A DNA stretch of 34,958 bases. Origin: an uncultured Devosia sp. Lineage in GTDB: Bacteria > Pseudomonadota > Alphaproteobacteria > Rhizobiales > Devosiaceae. Shown in pieces: positions 6,628-14,857 of the stretch. The notes below the pieces were generated by a model that made no database searches, was not told where the DNA came from, and saw nothing but the letters and a program-made list of their open reading frames with translations. The position numbers and the translations under genes were made by a program. The stretch is from NCBI RefSeq assembly GCF_946479885.1, contig NZ_CAMLHM010000044.1, positions 1-34,958 on the forward strand, given 5' to 3'. Each line of letters opens with the position of its first letter. The stretch's first letter is position 1.

Positions 6628-8604
6628 CTAGCTTGCGGCCCCGAACAGCTGGCTGCGGCGCTGTTGCCAGCCCTTGCTCTCGCCCGTGATATGCTCGAGG
6701 GCCTTGTCCTCGCTCATCGGCCGGCCGAACAGATAGCCCTGCATGATCGTGCCGCCGAGCCCGATCAGGGCGTCCAGCTGCTGCTCGGTCTCGATGCCTT
6801 CGAACACGCAGGAAATCCCCAGGTTGCGGCACAGGTCGACGGTGGTCTTGATGATCGCCCGGCTGGTCGGGTCGCTGGTCACTTCATTGACGAAGCTGCG
6901 ATCCACCTTGATACGGTCGAGCGGCAGCTTCTGGACGTGGGTGAGGCTGGAATGGCCCGTGCCGAAGTCATCCAGGGCGATGCGCGACCCCAGCGCCAGC
7001 AGCGTCAGCAGCCCGGCATGGGCGCGGGCGATATCGCCCATGACGGCAGTTTCGGTGATCTCGAAGTCCACGCGACAAGGTGTGCCGGCCTGTTCGACCA
7101 GCATGGCGATCGCCTCCATGGCCGTGGTCGAGCCCAGGTCGTGAGCAGACAGGTTCACCGATATCCGCACGGTGTTGGGCAGCTTGGCGGATACGACCAA
7201 GGCCTTGCGCAGCACCGCCTGGGTAATCTTGGAGATGATGCCCATCCGCTCGGCCAGGGGGATGAACTCGACGGGCGAGACGTCGCCCAGCACGGGGCTG
7301 CGCCAACGGGCCAGCACTTCGTAGCCTGTGGTCCGATTGAGCGCGATATCGAACTGCGGCTGCAGCAGGATGTGGATTTCCTTGTCGAGGTCGGCCGTGT
7401 GCAGCGCATGCTCCATGCGGCGCACACGGTTCAGGTCCTCGGCATGCCGCGCGGTAAAGACCAGGGCGTGCCCGCGCGCCTCGCGCTTGGCCACCCAGGT
7501 CACATAGTCGGCCCGGTCGAACAGGCTGTCCGCCGTGTCGCCGGGGCGCGACGAGGCCAGGCCTGCCGATGCGGTCAGATGAACGGTGCCCAGATGCATT
7601 TCAAACGAGGGGCGCATGGCCGCTGTCAGCACGTCGCCACAGGCCTGCAATGTATCTTGGCTGGTGTCGCCCGTAAGGATCAGCGCAAAGTTGTCACCCC
7701 CCAGACGGGCGACGAAGGTCGAGGGCCGGCGCAGCAGGTTGATGCGGCGGGCGACCTCCTCGATCACGCGGTCACCGGTAATCTGGCCGAATATCTCGTT
7801 GACGGATTTGAAGCTGTCCAGATCGAGCCGCACCACTGCGATCTGGCTGCGGTCGGCCTCGGCCTTGTCCAGCGCGGCCTGCAACTGCCGGTCAAACGAC
7901 CGCCTGTTCGGCAAGCCGGTCAGGGTGTCGACATTGGCCAGACGATAGTTCTCGTCCGACAGGCGCTGCGTCTCTGCCTGCTTGCGGGTCATCTCGGCCC
8001 GTGACGCCACCAGATCGCTGAAATCGCGATAGTTGTTGAACAGGATGGTCATCAGCGCGCCGACCACAAGCACGAGATTGAAGGCCAGGGCGCCGAAAAT
8101 CGGGTTGCCGCTCATGGCGAAGAAGCCGGTGAATGGGATGAGCACGCTGAGCGCAATCATGGCGGCCGCGCCACGCAGATGCATCAGGCAGAACACGCAG
8201 CCAATGCTGGTAATGCCCATGTAAAAGGCGATGTGTGATTGCGCATAGGCGCTGCCATAGGGGTAAAGGCTCAGCGCCCAGCTCGAAAACCCGACGCCAA
8301 GGATCGCCGCGGCCCAGACCGTGCTGCCCAGCAGACGCTTTGCCTTTGCGTAGGTGATGCCGCCGTGGCGCGAGCGCCACCACATCAAAAGGCGTGCGAT
8401 GCAGATCGCCGACAACAGGCCGGGTATGTAGAGACGGAGCAGGTCCGGCGCCGTCGGATGGGTAACCGCCAGAACCAGCGAATTGACCAGCAGCATTCCG
8501 TACATGAGCGGAACCTGGCGGCTGAAGGCGCGCGCTTGGGCCTGTACCAGGTCCGGATTGTCCGGAACGGCAAAGAACTGCACCAACCGCTTTACTGCCG
8601 ACAT
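6628..8604 (-). CDS. Membrane GGDEF-EAL protein, likely c-di-GMP phosphodiesterase
   Basis: A 658-residue inner-membrane signalling protein. The N-terminal 190 residues hold about five or six hydrophobic helices in place of a known sensor domain. A short coiled linker (about 200-225) leads to a diguanylate-cyclase domain starting DTLTGLPNRRSFD. Its active-site motif is GGDNF (302-306), not GGDEF, so cyclase activity is doubtful. The C-terminal EAL domain looks active: EVL in place of EAL at 429-431, ISVNLSAHDL, DDFGTG at 545-550, IKVDRSFV and FEGIETEQQ. The likely role is hydrolysis of c-di-GMP, perhaps with the degenerate domain binding GTP. ATG 8604 has GGAGG about 12 bases upstream. It is a single gene with no obvious partner, transcribed away from the beta-mannosidase gene. 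Confidence 0.92.
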   Translation of the reverse strand: MSAVKRLVQFFAVPDNPDLVQAQARAFSRQVPLMYGMLLVNSLVLAVTHPTAPDLLRLYIPGLLSAICIARLLMWWRSRHGGITYAKAKRLLGSTVWAAAILGVGFSSWALSLYPYGSAYAQSHIAFYMGITSIGCVFCLMHLRGAAAMIALSVLIPFTGFFAMSGNPIFGALAFNLVLVVGALMTILFNNYRDFSDLVASRAEMTRKQAETQRLSDENYRLANVDTLTGLPNRRSFDRQLQAALDKAEADRSQIAVVRLDLDSFKSVNEIFGQITGDRVIEEVARRINLLRRPSTFVARLGGDNFALILTGDTSQDTLQACGDVLTAAMRPSFEMHLGTVHLTASAGLASSRPGDTADSLFDRADYVTWVAKREARGHALVFTARHAEDLNRVRRMEHALHTADLDKEIHILLQPQFDIALNRTTGYEVLARWRSPVLGDVSPVEFIPLAERMGIISKITQAVLRKALVVSAKLPNTVRISVNLSAHDLGSTTAMEAIAMLVEQAGTPCRVDFEITETAVMGDIARAHAGLLTLLALGSRIALDDFGTGHSSLTHVQKLPLDRIKVDRSFVNEVTSDPTSRAIIKTTVDLCRNLGISCVFEGIETEQQLDALIGLGGTIMQGYLFGRPMSEDKALEHITGESKGWQQRRSQLFGAAS

Positions 8605-8863
8605 GGCGGAAGAGCCCTCCAGCTCACCGTCAAAGGTTATGCGAGCAAACCCTAATACAACCGTAAACCGGTCGGTTCGAATCGGCTATTCGCACGGATT
8701 TGACAGTAGCAACGATGCAATTCCTCTCATATTCCGTTTCCAGCCCCATTGGAAGGCGGCATAAGACCGGCTAGAACCCTGTCGAAATCGATTGCACCCG
8801 GATTCCGGGTTGTCGTCCAGCTTAGACCGGTACCGTCCGCAAGGCGGTCGCGAGGAGACTGCA

Positions 8864-11383
8864 ATGGCCATGCCAGCCACCTATTCCGCCCTTGATCTCA
8901 ACGGCACCTTCGCCCTGTCCTCGCCGACCTCGGACATCAAGGCGCCAATCACCCTGCCGGGCGATGTCCATACCGCGCTGCTCGCTGCCGATCGCATTCC
9001 CGATCCCTATTTCGGGGAAAACGAAAAGACCGTGATGTGGGTCAACGAGACCGCCTGGTCGGTCGAGCGCAGCTTCACCGCCAGCGCGGCCGATATCGAC
9101 GGCTACCTGACCCTCACCCTGGCCGAGGTGGACTGCATCGCCACCATCCTGCTCAATGGCGAGGTCGTGGCCAAAACGCAGAACAGCTTCATCCGCAACG
9201 ACATTGATGTAACTGGCAAGGTCCGCGCGGGCGACAACACGCTGCGCATCGAATTCGCCATCGCGCCCGATGTTGCCAAGGCGCGCTCTGACGCCCACCC
9301 GTTCCCGATCCCCTTCACCAAGAACTACCAGACCAACGGGCTGAAGGGCATTCATATGAACTTCATCCGCAAGGCGGCATGCCATGCGGGTTGGGACTGG
9401 GGCATCTGCATCATGCCCATCGGCGTCTATGGCACCATGCGCCTGCGCAAGTCGCGCCTCGCCCGCCAGGAAAGCGTCCAGGTCGACCAGGCCCATGGTC
9501 AGAACTCGGTGGAACTCTCGATAAAGACCCGCCTTTTCGCCTTTGCGCACGGCGAGGTGGAGCTCGAGCACAGCATCGACGGCCAGGTGATCAAGGACAA
9601 GGTCGTGGTGCAGAAGGGCGAGAATGTCTTCACCCACAACGTCACCATCCACAATCCAAAATTGTGGTGGCCGGCCGGGCAGGGCGAGCAGCCGCTCTAT
9701 GAACTCACCACCAATCTCGAAGGCGAGAAGACCACGCGCCAGATCGGCCTGCGCAAGCTGGAATGGATTGTCGAACCGGACGACATCGACCACAGCTTCA
9801 AGTGCCGCATCAACGGCCGCGACATCACCATGCTGGGCGCCAACTGGATCCCGGCTGATGCCATTCCCTCGCGCATCACGCCCGCAGTCATCCGCGACCT
9901 GCTCGAAAGCGCCAAGGCCGCCAACATGAACATGCTCCGCATCTGGGGCGGCGGGCAGTATGAGCCCGACTACTTCTACGAACTGTGCGACGAACTCGGC
10001 ATCCTCATCTGGCACGATTTCATGTTCGCCTGCATGAGCTATCCGTCCGACCGGCCGTTCCTCGACAATGTCCGCACCGAGATCACCCAGCAGGTGCGCC
10101 GTCTCAGCCATCATGCCTCGATCGCCCTCTGGTGCGGCGACAACGAAGTCATCGGCTCGCTGCACTGGTATCCCGAGACCAAGGCCTCGCCCGAGCGCTA
10201 CGTCGCCAACTACGACCGCCTCAACTCCATGCTCGGCAATATCGTCGAGGACGAGGATCCCGCCCGTCGCTTCTGGCCGTCCTCGCCATCCATGGGCTAT
10301 CTCGACTTCTCCGACGGCTGGCATGCCGATACCCGCGGCGACACCCACTATTGGGACGTCTGGCACTCGGCCAAGCCCTTCGAGGCCTACCGCACGGTCA
10401 ATCCGCGCTTCGCCTCCGAATTCGGCTTCCAGTCCTTCACCTCAATGAACGTCATTGAGACCTTCGCCGAGGAGAAGGATCGAAATCCGTCCTCGCCGGT
10501 CATGGAAAACCACCAGCGCAATGCCGGCGGCAATGCCCGCATTCTCGAAACCATGACGCGCTACTTCCGCTTCCCGCGCGACTTCGACCAGATGGTGTTC
10601 CTCAGCCAGATCCAGCAGGGCCTCGCCATCAAGACCGCCATTGAGTACTGGCGCTCCACCAAGCCACGCTGCATGGGTACCTTGTTCTGGCAGATCAATG
10701 ACATCTGGCCGGTCGCCAGCTGGTCGAGCCTTGATTACGGCGGGCAGTGGAAGCTGCTGCAATACATGGCCAAGCGCTTCTTCCTGCCGATCAATGTCGT
10801 CGCCGTTCCCGTCATTGACGAAGTCAGCACGAATTCTCGCGGCACGCCTGTCGAAAATCAGCCGCCAACCAGCATCGTGCTGCGCGGCATCAACGACACC
10901 GCCAGGCCGGTCAGCATCTCGCTCGAAGTTCGCGCGGTGAAGATTGCCGGGGGCGATCGTGTGGTCTTCTCGGGCAATACCGCTATCAGCCCCGACGGCG
11001 CCATCACCGTCACCTCGATACCGTTCGACAGCCTCGCTGCCGACGAGTTCCTGTTCTTCTCCTGGCGCGATGCCAAGGGCAATCTCCTGGGCGAAAACGA
11101 CTATTTCCCCAAGCCCTACAAGGCCTACGAACTGGTGCAGCCCAAGGTGCGGGCCGCCTGGTCCGATGTCGATGGTCAGTTCGTGCTGACCCTGACCAGC
11201 GACCAGCCGGCGCTGTTCGTCACGGCCACCGTCGATATTCCGGGCTATTTCTCGGACAATGCCGTGACCCTGCTGCCGGGCCGCAACACCGAACTGACCT
11301 TCACTCCGCGACATGGCGCCAAGCCGACGGCATCAGAGCTGGTCAAGTCGCTCCGGGTGCGGAACCTCAGCGAGACGTTCTAA
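8864..11383 (+). CDS. GH2 beta-mannosidase
   Basis: An 839-residue glycoside hydrolase of family 2 that releases beta-linked mannose from the non-reducing ends of oligosaccharides. The N-terminal sugar-binding jelly roll starts with the family-typical LNGTFALSS and ITLPGDVHTALLAADRIPDPYFGENE. The TIM barrel carries LRIWGGGQYEPDYFYELCDELGI, the acid/base glutamate in WCGDNEV (about E428) and the nucleophile in ASEFGFQSF (about E519). There is no signal peptide, so it acts in the cytosol on imported sugars. Start ATG 8864 has GAGGAG upstream; the open frame reaches back to 8792 without a better start. The gene stands alone between a divergent GGDEF-EAL gene and a downstream repeat. Its substrate is probably a product of mannan or N-glycan breakdown. 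Confidence 0.93.
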   Translation: MAMPATYSALDLNGTFALSSPTSDIKAPITLPGDVHTALLAADRIPDPYFGENEKTVMWVNETAWSVERSFTASAADIDGYLTLTLAEVDCIATILLNGEVVAKTQNSFIRNDIDVTGKVRAGDNTLRIEFAIAPDVAKARSDAHPFPIPFTKNYQTNGLKGIHMNFIRKAACHAGWDWGICIMPIGVYGTMRLRKSRLARQESVQVDQAHGQNSVELSIKTRLFAFAHGEVELEHSIDGQVIKDKVVVQKGENVFTHNVTIHNPKLWWPAGQGEQPLYELTTNLEGEKTTRQIGLRKLEWIVEPDDIDHSFKCRINGRDITMLGANWIPADAIPSRITPAVIRDLLESAKAANMNMLRIWGGGQYEPDYFYELCDELGILIWHDFMFACMSYPSDRPFLDNVRTEITQQVRRLSHHASIALWCGDNEVIGSLHWYPETKASPERYVANYDRLNSMLGNIVEDEDPARRFWPSSPSMGYLDFSDGWHADTRGDTHYWDVWHSAKPFEAYRTVNPRFASEFGFQSFTSMNVIETFAEEKDRNPSSPVMENHQRNAGGNARILETMTRYFRFPRDFDQMVFLSQIQQGLAIKTAIEYWRSTKPRCMGTLFWQINDIWPVASWSSLDYGGQWKLLQYMAKRFFLPINVVAVPVIDEVSTNSRGTPVENQPPTSIVLRGINDTARPVSISLEVRAVKIAGGDRVVFSGNTAISPDGAITVTSIPFDSLAADEFLFFSWRDAKGNLLGENDYFPKPYKAYELVQPKVRAAWSDVDGQFVLTLTSDQPALFVTATVDIPGYFSDNAVTLLPGRNTELTFTPRHGAKPTASELVKSLRVRNLSETF

Positions 11384-11413
11384 GGTTGGTGCACGAACGC
11401 GAGCACTCTTTCG

Positions 11414-11557
11414 CCTTCTCCCCTTGAGGGAGAAGGTGCCCGAAGGGCGGATGAAGGGTTTCTTTCCGAGGCTCTGGCACGGGGCAGCGCAGCACCCCTC
11501 ACCCTGACATTTCTGCTGAACGCAGAAATGTCGTCCCTCTCCCTCAAGGGGAGAGGG
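11414..11557. repeat. GC-rich palindromic intergenic repeat element (copy 2)
   Basis: Same architecture as the element at 3160-3290. The left arm is a 9-bp hairpin CCTTCTCCC-CTTGA-GGGAGAAGG (11414-11436). The right arm is its near-exact inverted copy (11535-11557, two differences). Inside are a GCCC-GAA-GGGC stem and an 11-bp perfect hairpin, GACATTTCTGC/GCAGAAATGTC (11506-11532). It fills most of the gap between the beta-mannosidase stop and the EamA pair and may act as a terminator for the former. Confidence 0.8.
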
Positions 11558-11673
11558 CGCGTTCTCGTATCTTCCATACAAGATTTATCCTGCTGCCACA
11601 TTGACATGCGCTCCCGCATCCACCAACGCTAGGGAACCACGACGCGCCCTCCCGCGCGTCCTTCGGAACCGCC

Positions 11674-12588
11674 ATGTCGACCATACCAGCGCCCATCGCG
11701 GAGCGCCGCCTTCTCGGCATCGGGCTCGCGCTCGCTGCCTATTTCCTGTTCGTCTGCCTCGATAGTTCGGCCAAGTGGCTGGGCCTGATCGGCCTGCCGG
11801 CGCTGCAGGTCATGTTCGTGCGTTATGCCGTGCATCTCGGCCTCGCCGCTGCCATCAACCTGCCGCGCAAAGGCCTTGGCCTGCTGCACACCCGGAACAT
11901 CTGGCTCGAACTGGCCCGCGCCGCGGCCCTTGTCGGCTCGACGCTCTGCAACTTCACCGCCGTCCGCTACCTTCCGCTCACCGTGACCGGCGCCATTGCC
12001 TTCACCGTGCCGCTGATCGTCACGGCGCTCTCGGTGCTGTTCCTCCGCGAAACGGTCGGCTGGCGGCGCTGGACGGCCATTGCGGTCGGCTTTGTCGGCG
12101 TGCTCATCATCGTCCGTCCCGGCAGCGAAGTCTTCCAGCCCGCCGCCTTGCTGTCGATTGGCGGGGCCGTGTCCTATGCTTGCTACGTCATGCTGACGCG
12201 CCGTCTGGCCGGGGTCGATTCCGCCGGCACCCAGCAATTCTACGGCGCCTTCCTGCCCACCATCGTGCTGGCGCCGTTCGCCATCGCGACCTGGGTCTGG
12301 CCGACCAATGCGGTGGATTGGACCATCCTGGCCCTGATCGGCGTCATCGGCTTTTCCGCCCACCAGTTCATCACGGTGGCACATCGCTTCGCACCGGCTT
12401 CCGCGCTGGCACCCTTTGCATACGTCCAGATATTGTTCTTTACCGCAGCCAGCTGGTTCATTTTCAACCAGCCCCCCGATATCTGGCTCTATGTCGGCGC
12501 GCCCATTGTCATGGCTAGCGGCCTCTATATCTGGCTGCGTGAACGCGCCCTGGCAAAGCCCACCAGCCCCATAACCGAGGAACGCTGA
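11674..12588 (+). CDS. EamA-family (DMT) transporter, first of a tandem pair
   Basis: A 304-residue inner-membrane protein with ten predicted hydrophobic helices in two EamA repeats. The first repeat runs from about residue 15 to 145 (start LGIGLALAAYFLFVCLDSSAKWL; ends VGFVGVLIIVRPG). The second runs from about 150 to 290 (ends GAPIVMASGLYIWLRERA, the usual EamA tail). DMT proteins of this sort export or import small metabolites such as amino acids or nucleotide-related compounds, and the substrate cannot be predicted. The start ATG 11674 has only a weak GGAA upstream. Its stop overlaps the next start (TGATG), so the two genes are translationally coupled. The two products are clearly paralogues. 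Confidence 0.9.
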   Translation: MSTIPAPIAERRLLGIGLALAAYFLFVCLDSSAKWLGLIGLPALQVMFVRYAVHLGLAAAINLPRKGLGLLHTRNIWLELARAAALVGSTLCNFTAVRYLPLTVTGAIAFTVPLIVTALSVLFLRETVGWRRWTAIAVGFVGVLIIVRPGSEVFQPAALLSIGGAVSYACYVMLTRRLAGVDSAGTQQFYGAFLPTIVLAPFAIATWVWPTNAVDWTILALIGVIGFSAHQFITVAHRFAPASALAPFAYVQILFFTAASWFIFNQPPDIWLYVGAPIVMASGLYIWLRERALAKPTSPITEER

Positions 12589-13505
12589 TGGCCAGTCCCG
12601 CCGTCGAGCAGAATGCCAACAAGGCTATCCTGATCCTGCTGTTGGCGCAGTCGATCCTGATCTTTCTCGATGTCTCGGCCAAATGGCTCTCCATCGCCGG
12701 CTTGCCGACCACCCAGATCATGTCCGCCCGCTATGGCGTCCATGTCGGGCTGCTGGTGCTGCTGGTGCTGCCGGTCCGCGGCTGGAACCTGTTCCGAACG
12801 CGGAACTGGAAGCTGGAAGTGGCGCGAGGCCTCTGCCTCCTCGGCTCGACCGCCGGCAATTTCCTCTCCATGCGCTACCTGCCGCTGACGGTCACCGGCG
12901 CGCTGCTCTTCACCATGCCACTGATGGTCTGCGCGCTGTCGGGGCCGATGCTCGGCGAAACCGTCGGCTGGCGCCGGTGGCTCGCCATTGCCGTCGGCTT
13001 CGTCGGCATTCTGGTCATCATCCGCCCCGGTACCGAGGCGTTCCACCCGGCGGCGCTGCTCAGCCTCGCGGCGGCCTTTTTCGGCGCGGTGTTCGGCATC
13101 TTTACGCGCAAGCTGGCGGGCGTGGATGGCGCCATGACCCAGCAGGTCTACGCAGGCGGCATTGCCCTGGTCGCCATAACGCCCTTCGCGCTCACCGGTG
13201 GTTGGGTCTGGCCCGGTGATGCAATTTCCTGGGTCGCCTTCTTCACTCTCGGCACCGCCGGCGTGCTCGGCCACCTGCTGATTTCGGTGGCCCATCGCTA
13301 CGCCACGCCGGCAACGCTGGCGCCGTTCAACTACCTGCAACTGCTCTATCTGGCCCTGGCCAGCTGGGTCATCTTCAACCAGCCACCGGATAACTGGTTC
13401 TTCCTGGGCGCCACGATCATCATCGGCAGCGGCCTTTACATCTGGCTGCGCGAACGCAGCCTGCACAAGACGACGACCTCGGTGGACGAGGCCGCGGAGC
13501 GCTAG
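12588..13505 (+). CDS. EamA-family (DMT) transporter, second of a tandem pair
   Basis: Paralogue of the preceding gene: 305 residues, ten hydrophobic helices, two EamA repeats. It shares blocks with it: ARYGVHVGL against VRYAVHLGL, RYLPLTVTGAxxFTxPL, ETVGWRRWxAIAVGFVGxLxIIRPG, and the C-terminal SGLYIWLRER. ATG 12588 overlaps the upstream stop by one base and has GAGG upstream. The pair probably arose by tandem duplication and may work as a heterodimer, as some DMT pairs do (inference). Its TAG stop shares the palindrome CTAG (13502-13505) with the stop of the convergent NADH dehydrogenase gene, so there is no space for a terminator between them. Confidence 0.9.
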   Translation: MASPAVEQNANKAILILLLAQSILIFLDVSAKWLSIAGLPTTQIMSARYGVHVGLLVLLVLPVRGWNLFRTRNWKLEVARGLCLLGSTAGNFLSMRYLPLTVTGALLFTMPLMVCALSGPMLGETVGWRRWLAIAVGFVGILVIIRPGTEAFHPAALLSLAAAFFGAVFGIFTRKLAGVDGAMTQQVYAGGIALVAITPFALTGGWVWPGDAISWVAFFTLGTAGVLGHLLISVAHRYATPATLAPFNYLQLLYLALASWVIFNQPPDNWFFLGATIIIGSGLYIWLRERSLHKTTTSVDEAAER

Positions 13506-14788
13506 GGCTCCGCCAGCTTCTTGATCGGCGTCTTGCTCTCCGCCTCTCCCTGGGTGATCAGGCGGGCGCTGCGCTGGCCGCTGAGATAGATCCACAGCCA
13601 GCTCAGCGCTACGGCAAGCCGGTTCTTGGTGTCGATCAGGAAGTAGATATGCGCCAGCCCCCAGGCCCACCAGGCGATCCATCCCTTGAGCTGGATCCAC
13701 CCGAAATCGATCACCGCCGCCCGCTTGCCGATCGTCGCCAGGTCGCCCGCATGCTTGTAGCGGAATGGCAGCGGCTTGCCGAAACGGCCCAGCCGCGCCC
13801 TTATGACCCGCGCCGCATGCTTGCCACCTTGCTTGGCGCCGTCGCCGACACCCGGCACCGGCTTGCCGTCGGGCATGGTGATCGTGGCCGTATCGCCGAT
13901 GACGAAAATCTCGGGATGGCCAGGGACAGTCAGGTCCGGCTCGACCTTGACCCGCCCGGCGCGGTCCGGTTCAACCCCGAGCCACCTGGCCGCCGGCGAA
14001 GCCTGCACGCCCGCCGCCCAGATGATCGTCGATGCGTCGAGCCGCTTGCCGCCATAGACGACGCCGGCGGCATCAATCTCGGTCACGGCCGCACCCAGCT
14101 CGACTTCCACCCCAAGGTCGCGCAATGCCCTGAGGGTATAGTCCGACAGTTCCGGCTTGAAGTTCGCCAGCACGCGCTGGCCACCCTCGATCAGCACCAC
14201 GCGCGCCTCATCAGGCCGGATACTGCGGAACTCGCCCTTGAGCGTCACCCGCGCCAGTTCGATGATGGCGCCTGCCATCTCCACCCCGGTCGGTCCTGCG
14301 CCGATCAGCACGAAAGTCAGCAGCGCCCGGCGCTTGGACGGATCGGTTTCGCGTTCCGCCGCTTCGAAAGCCAGCAGGAGCTTGCGGCGAATGGTCGTCG
14401 CGTCCTCCAGCGTCTTGAGGCCGGGCGCGAATTGCTCCCATTCGTCATGGCCGAAATAGGCGTGCCGCGCGCCCGTCGCGAGGACCAGGCTGTCATAGGA
14501 GACCCGGCTGCCATCCTCCAGCACCACCGCCTTGCCGGCGACGTCGACGCCCGTGACCACCGCCAGCAGCGTCGTAACGTCCCGCCGGCTGCGCAGGATG
14601 TGCCGAACCGGCCAGGCAATTTCCGAGGTGCCGAGCGCGGCCGTCGCCACCTGATAGAGCAGGGGCTGGAACAGGTGATGATTGCGCCGGTCGATCAGCG
14701 TGATCAGGACATCGGCGCCCGCGAGCGCCTGCGCCGCCGCGAGGCCGCCAAAACCGCCACCAACGATAACGACGTGATGCTGTGCCAT
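13502..14788 (-). CDS. ndh: Type II NADH dehydrogenase (NDH-2)
   Basis: A 428-residue FAD-dependent enzyme on the cytosolic face of the inner membrane that passes electrons from NADH to quinone without pumping protons. The N-terminal FAD fold shows VVIVGGGFGGLAAAQAL, followed by the NDH-2 segment RRNHHLFQPLLYQVATAAL. The NADH-binding fold has VLIGAGPTGVEMAGAIIELA at about 165-185, and a second FAD contact is IFVIGDTATI near 295. The C-terminal region (WIAWWAWGLAHIYFLI) is the hydrophobic membrane-anchoring part common in alphaproteobacterial members. ATG 14788 has an excellent GGAGG upstream. It follows the FGGY kinase gene by about 70 bases on the same strand and may be co-transcribed with it. 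Confidence 0.93.
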   Translation of the reverse strand: MAQHHVVIVGGGFGGLAAAQALAGADVLITLIDRRNHHLFQPLLYQVATAALGTSEIAWPVRHILRSRRDVTTLLAVVTGVDVAGKAVVLEDGSRVSYDSLVLATGARHAYFGHDEWEQFAPGLKTLEDATTIRRKLLLAFEAAERETDPSKRRALLTFVLIGAGPTGVEMAGAIIELARVTLKGEFRSIRPDEARVVLIEGGQRVLANFKPELSDYTLRALRDLGVEVELGAAVTEIDAAGVVYGGKRLDASTIIWAAGVQASPAARWLGVEPDRAGRVKVEPDLTVPGHPEIFVIGDTATITMPDGKPVPGVGDGAKQGGKHAARVIRARLGRFGKPLPFRYKHAGDLATIGKRAAVIDFGWIQLKGWIAWWAWGLAHIYFLIDTKNRLAVALSWLWIYLSGQRSARLITQGEAESKTPIKKLAEP

Positions 14789-14857
14789 GCGGACCTCCGG
14801 TTGCCCCAGATATGGGCATCGGCAAGCTCGCCCGCATCGGCCACGGGCGCAAGGCTG

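Noticed and set aside
6526..8004. Long open frame (492 codons) on the plus strand
   Set aside because: Antisense to the GGDEF-EAL gene; the translation is Gly/Gln/His-rich without recognisable motifs.
8700..8730. TTGACA near 8700 as a promoter for the beta-mannosidase gene
   Set aside because: No acceptable -10 element at 16-18 bases; the nearest AT-rich hexamer is about 22 bases away.
8781..8809. AATCGATT palindrome and CCCGGA-T-TCCGGG dyad upstream of the beta-mannosidase gene, possible operator
   Set aside because: The first is only 8 bp with poor flanks and the second is a short GC dyad; both are likely by chance in this sequence and neither recurs before other sugar genes.
8822..10366. 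Long open frame (514 codons) on the minus strand
   Set aside because: Antisense to the beta-mannosidase gene, whose catalytic residues and start are well supported.
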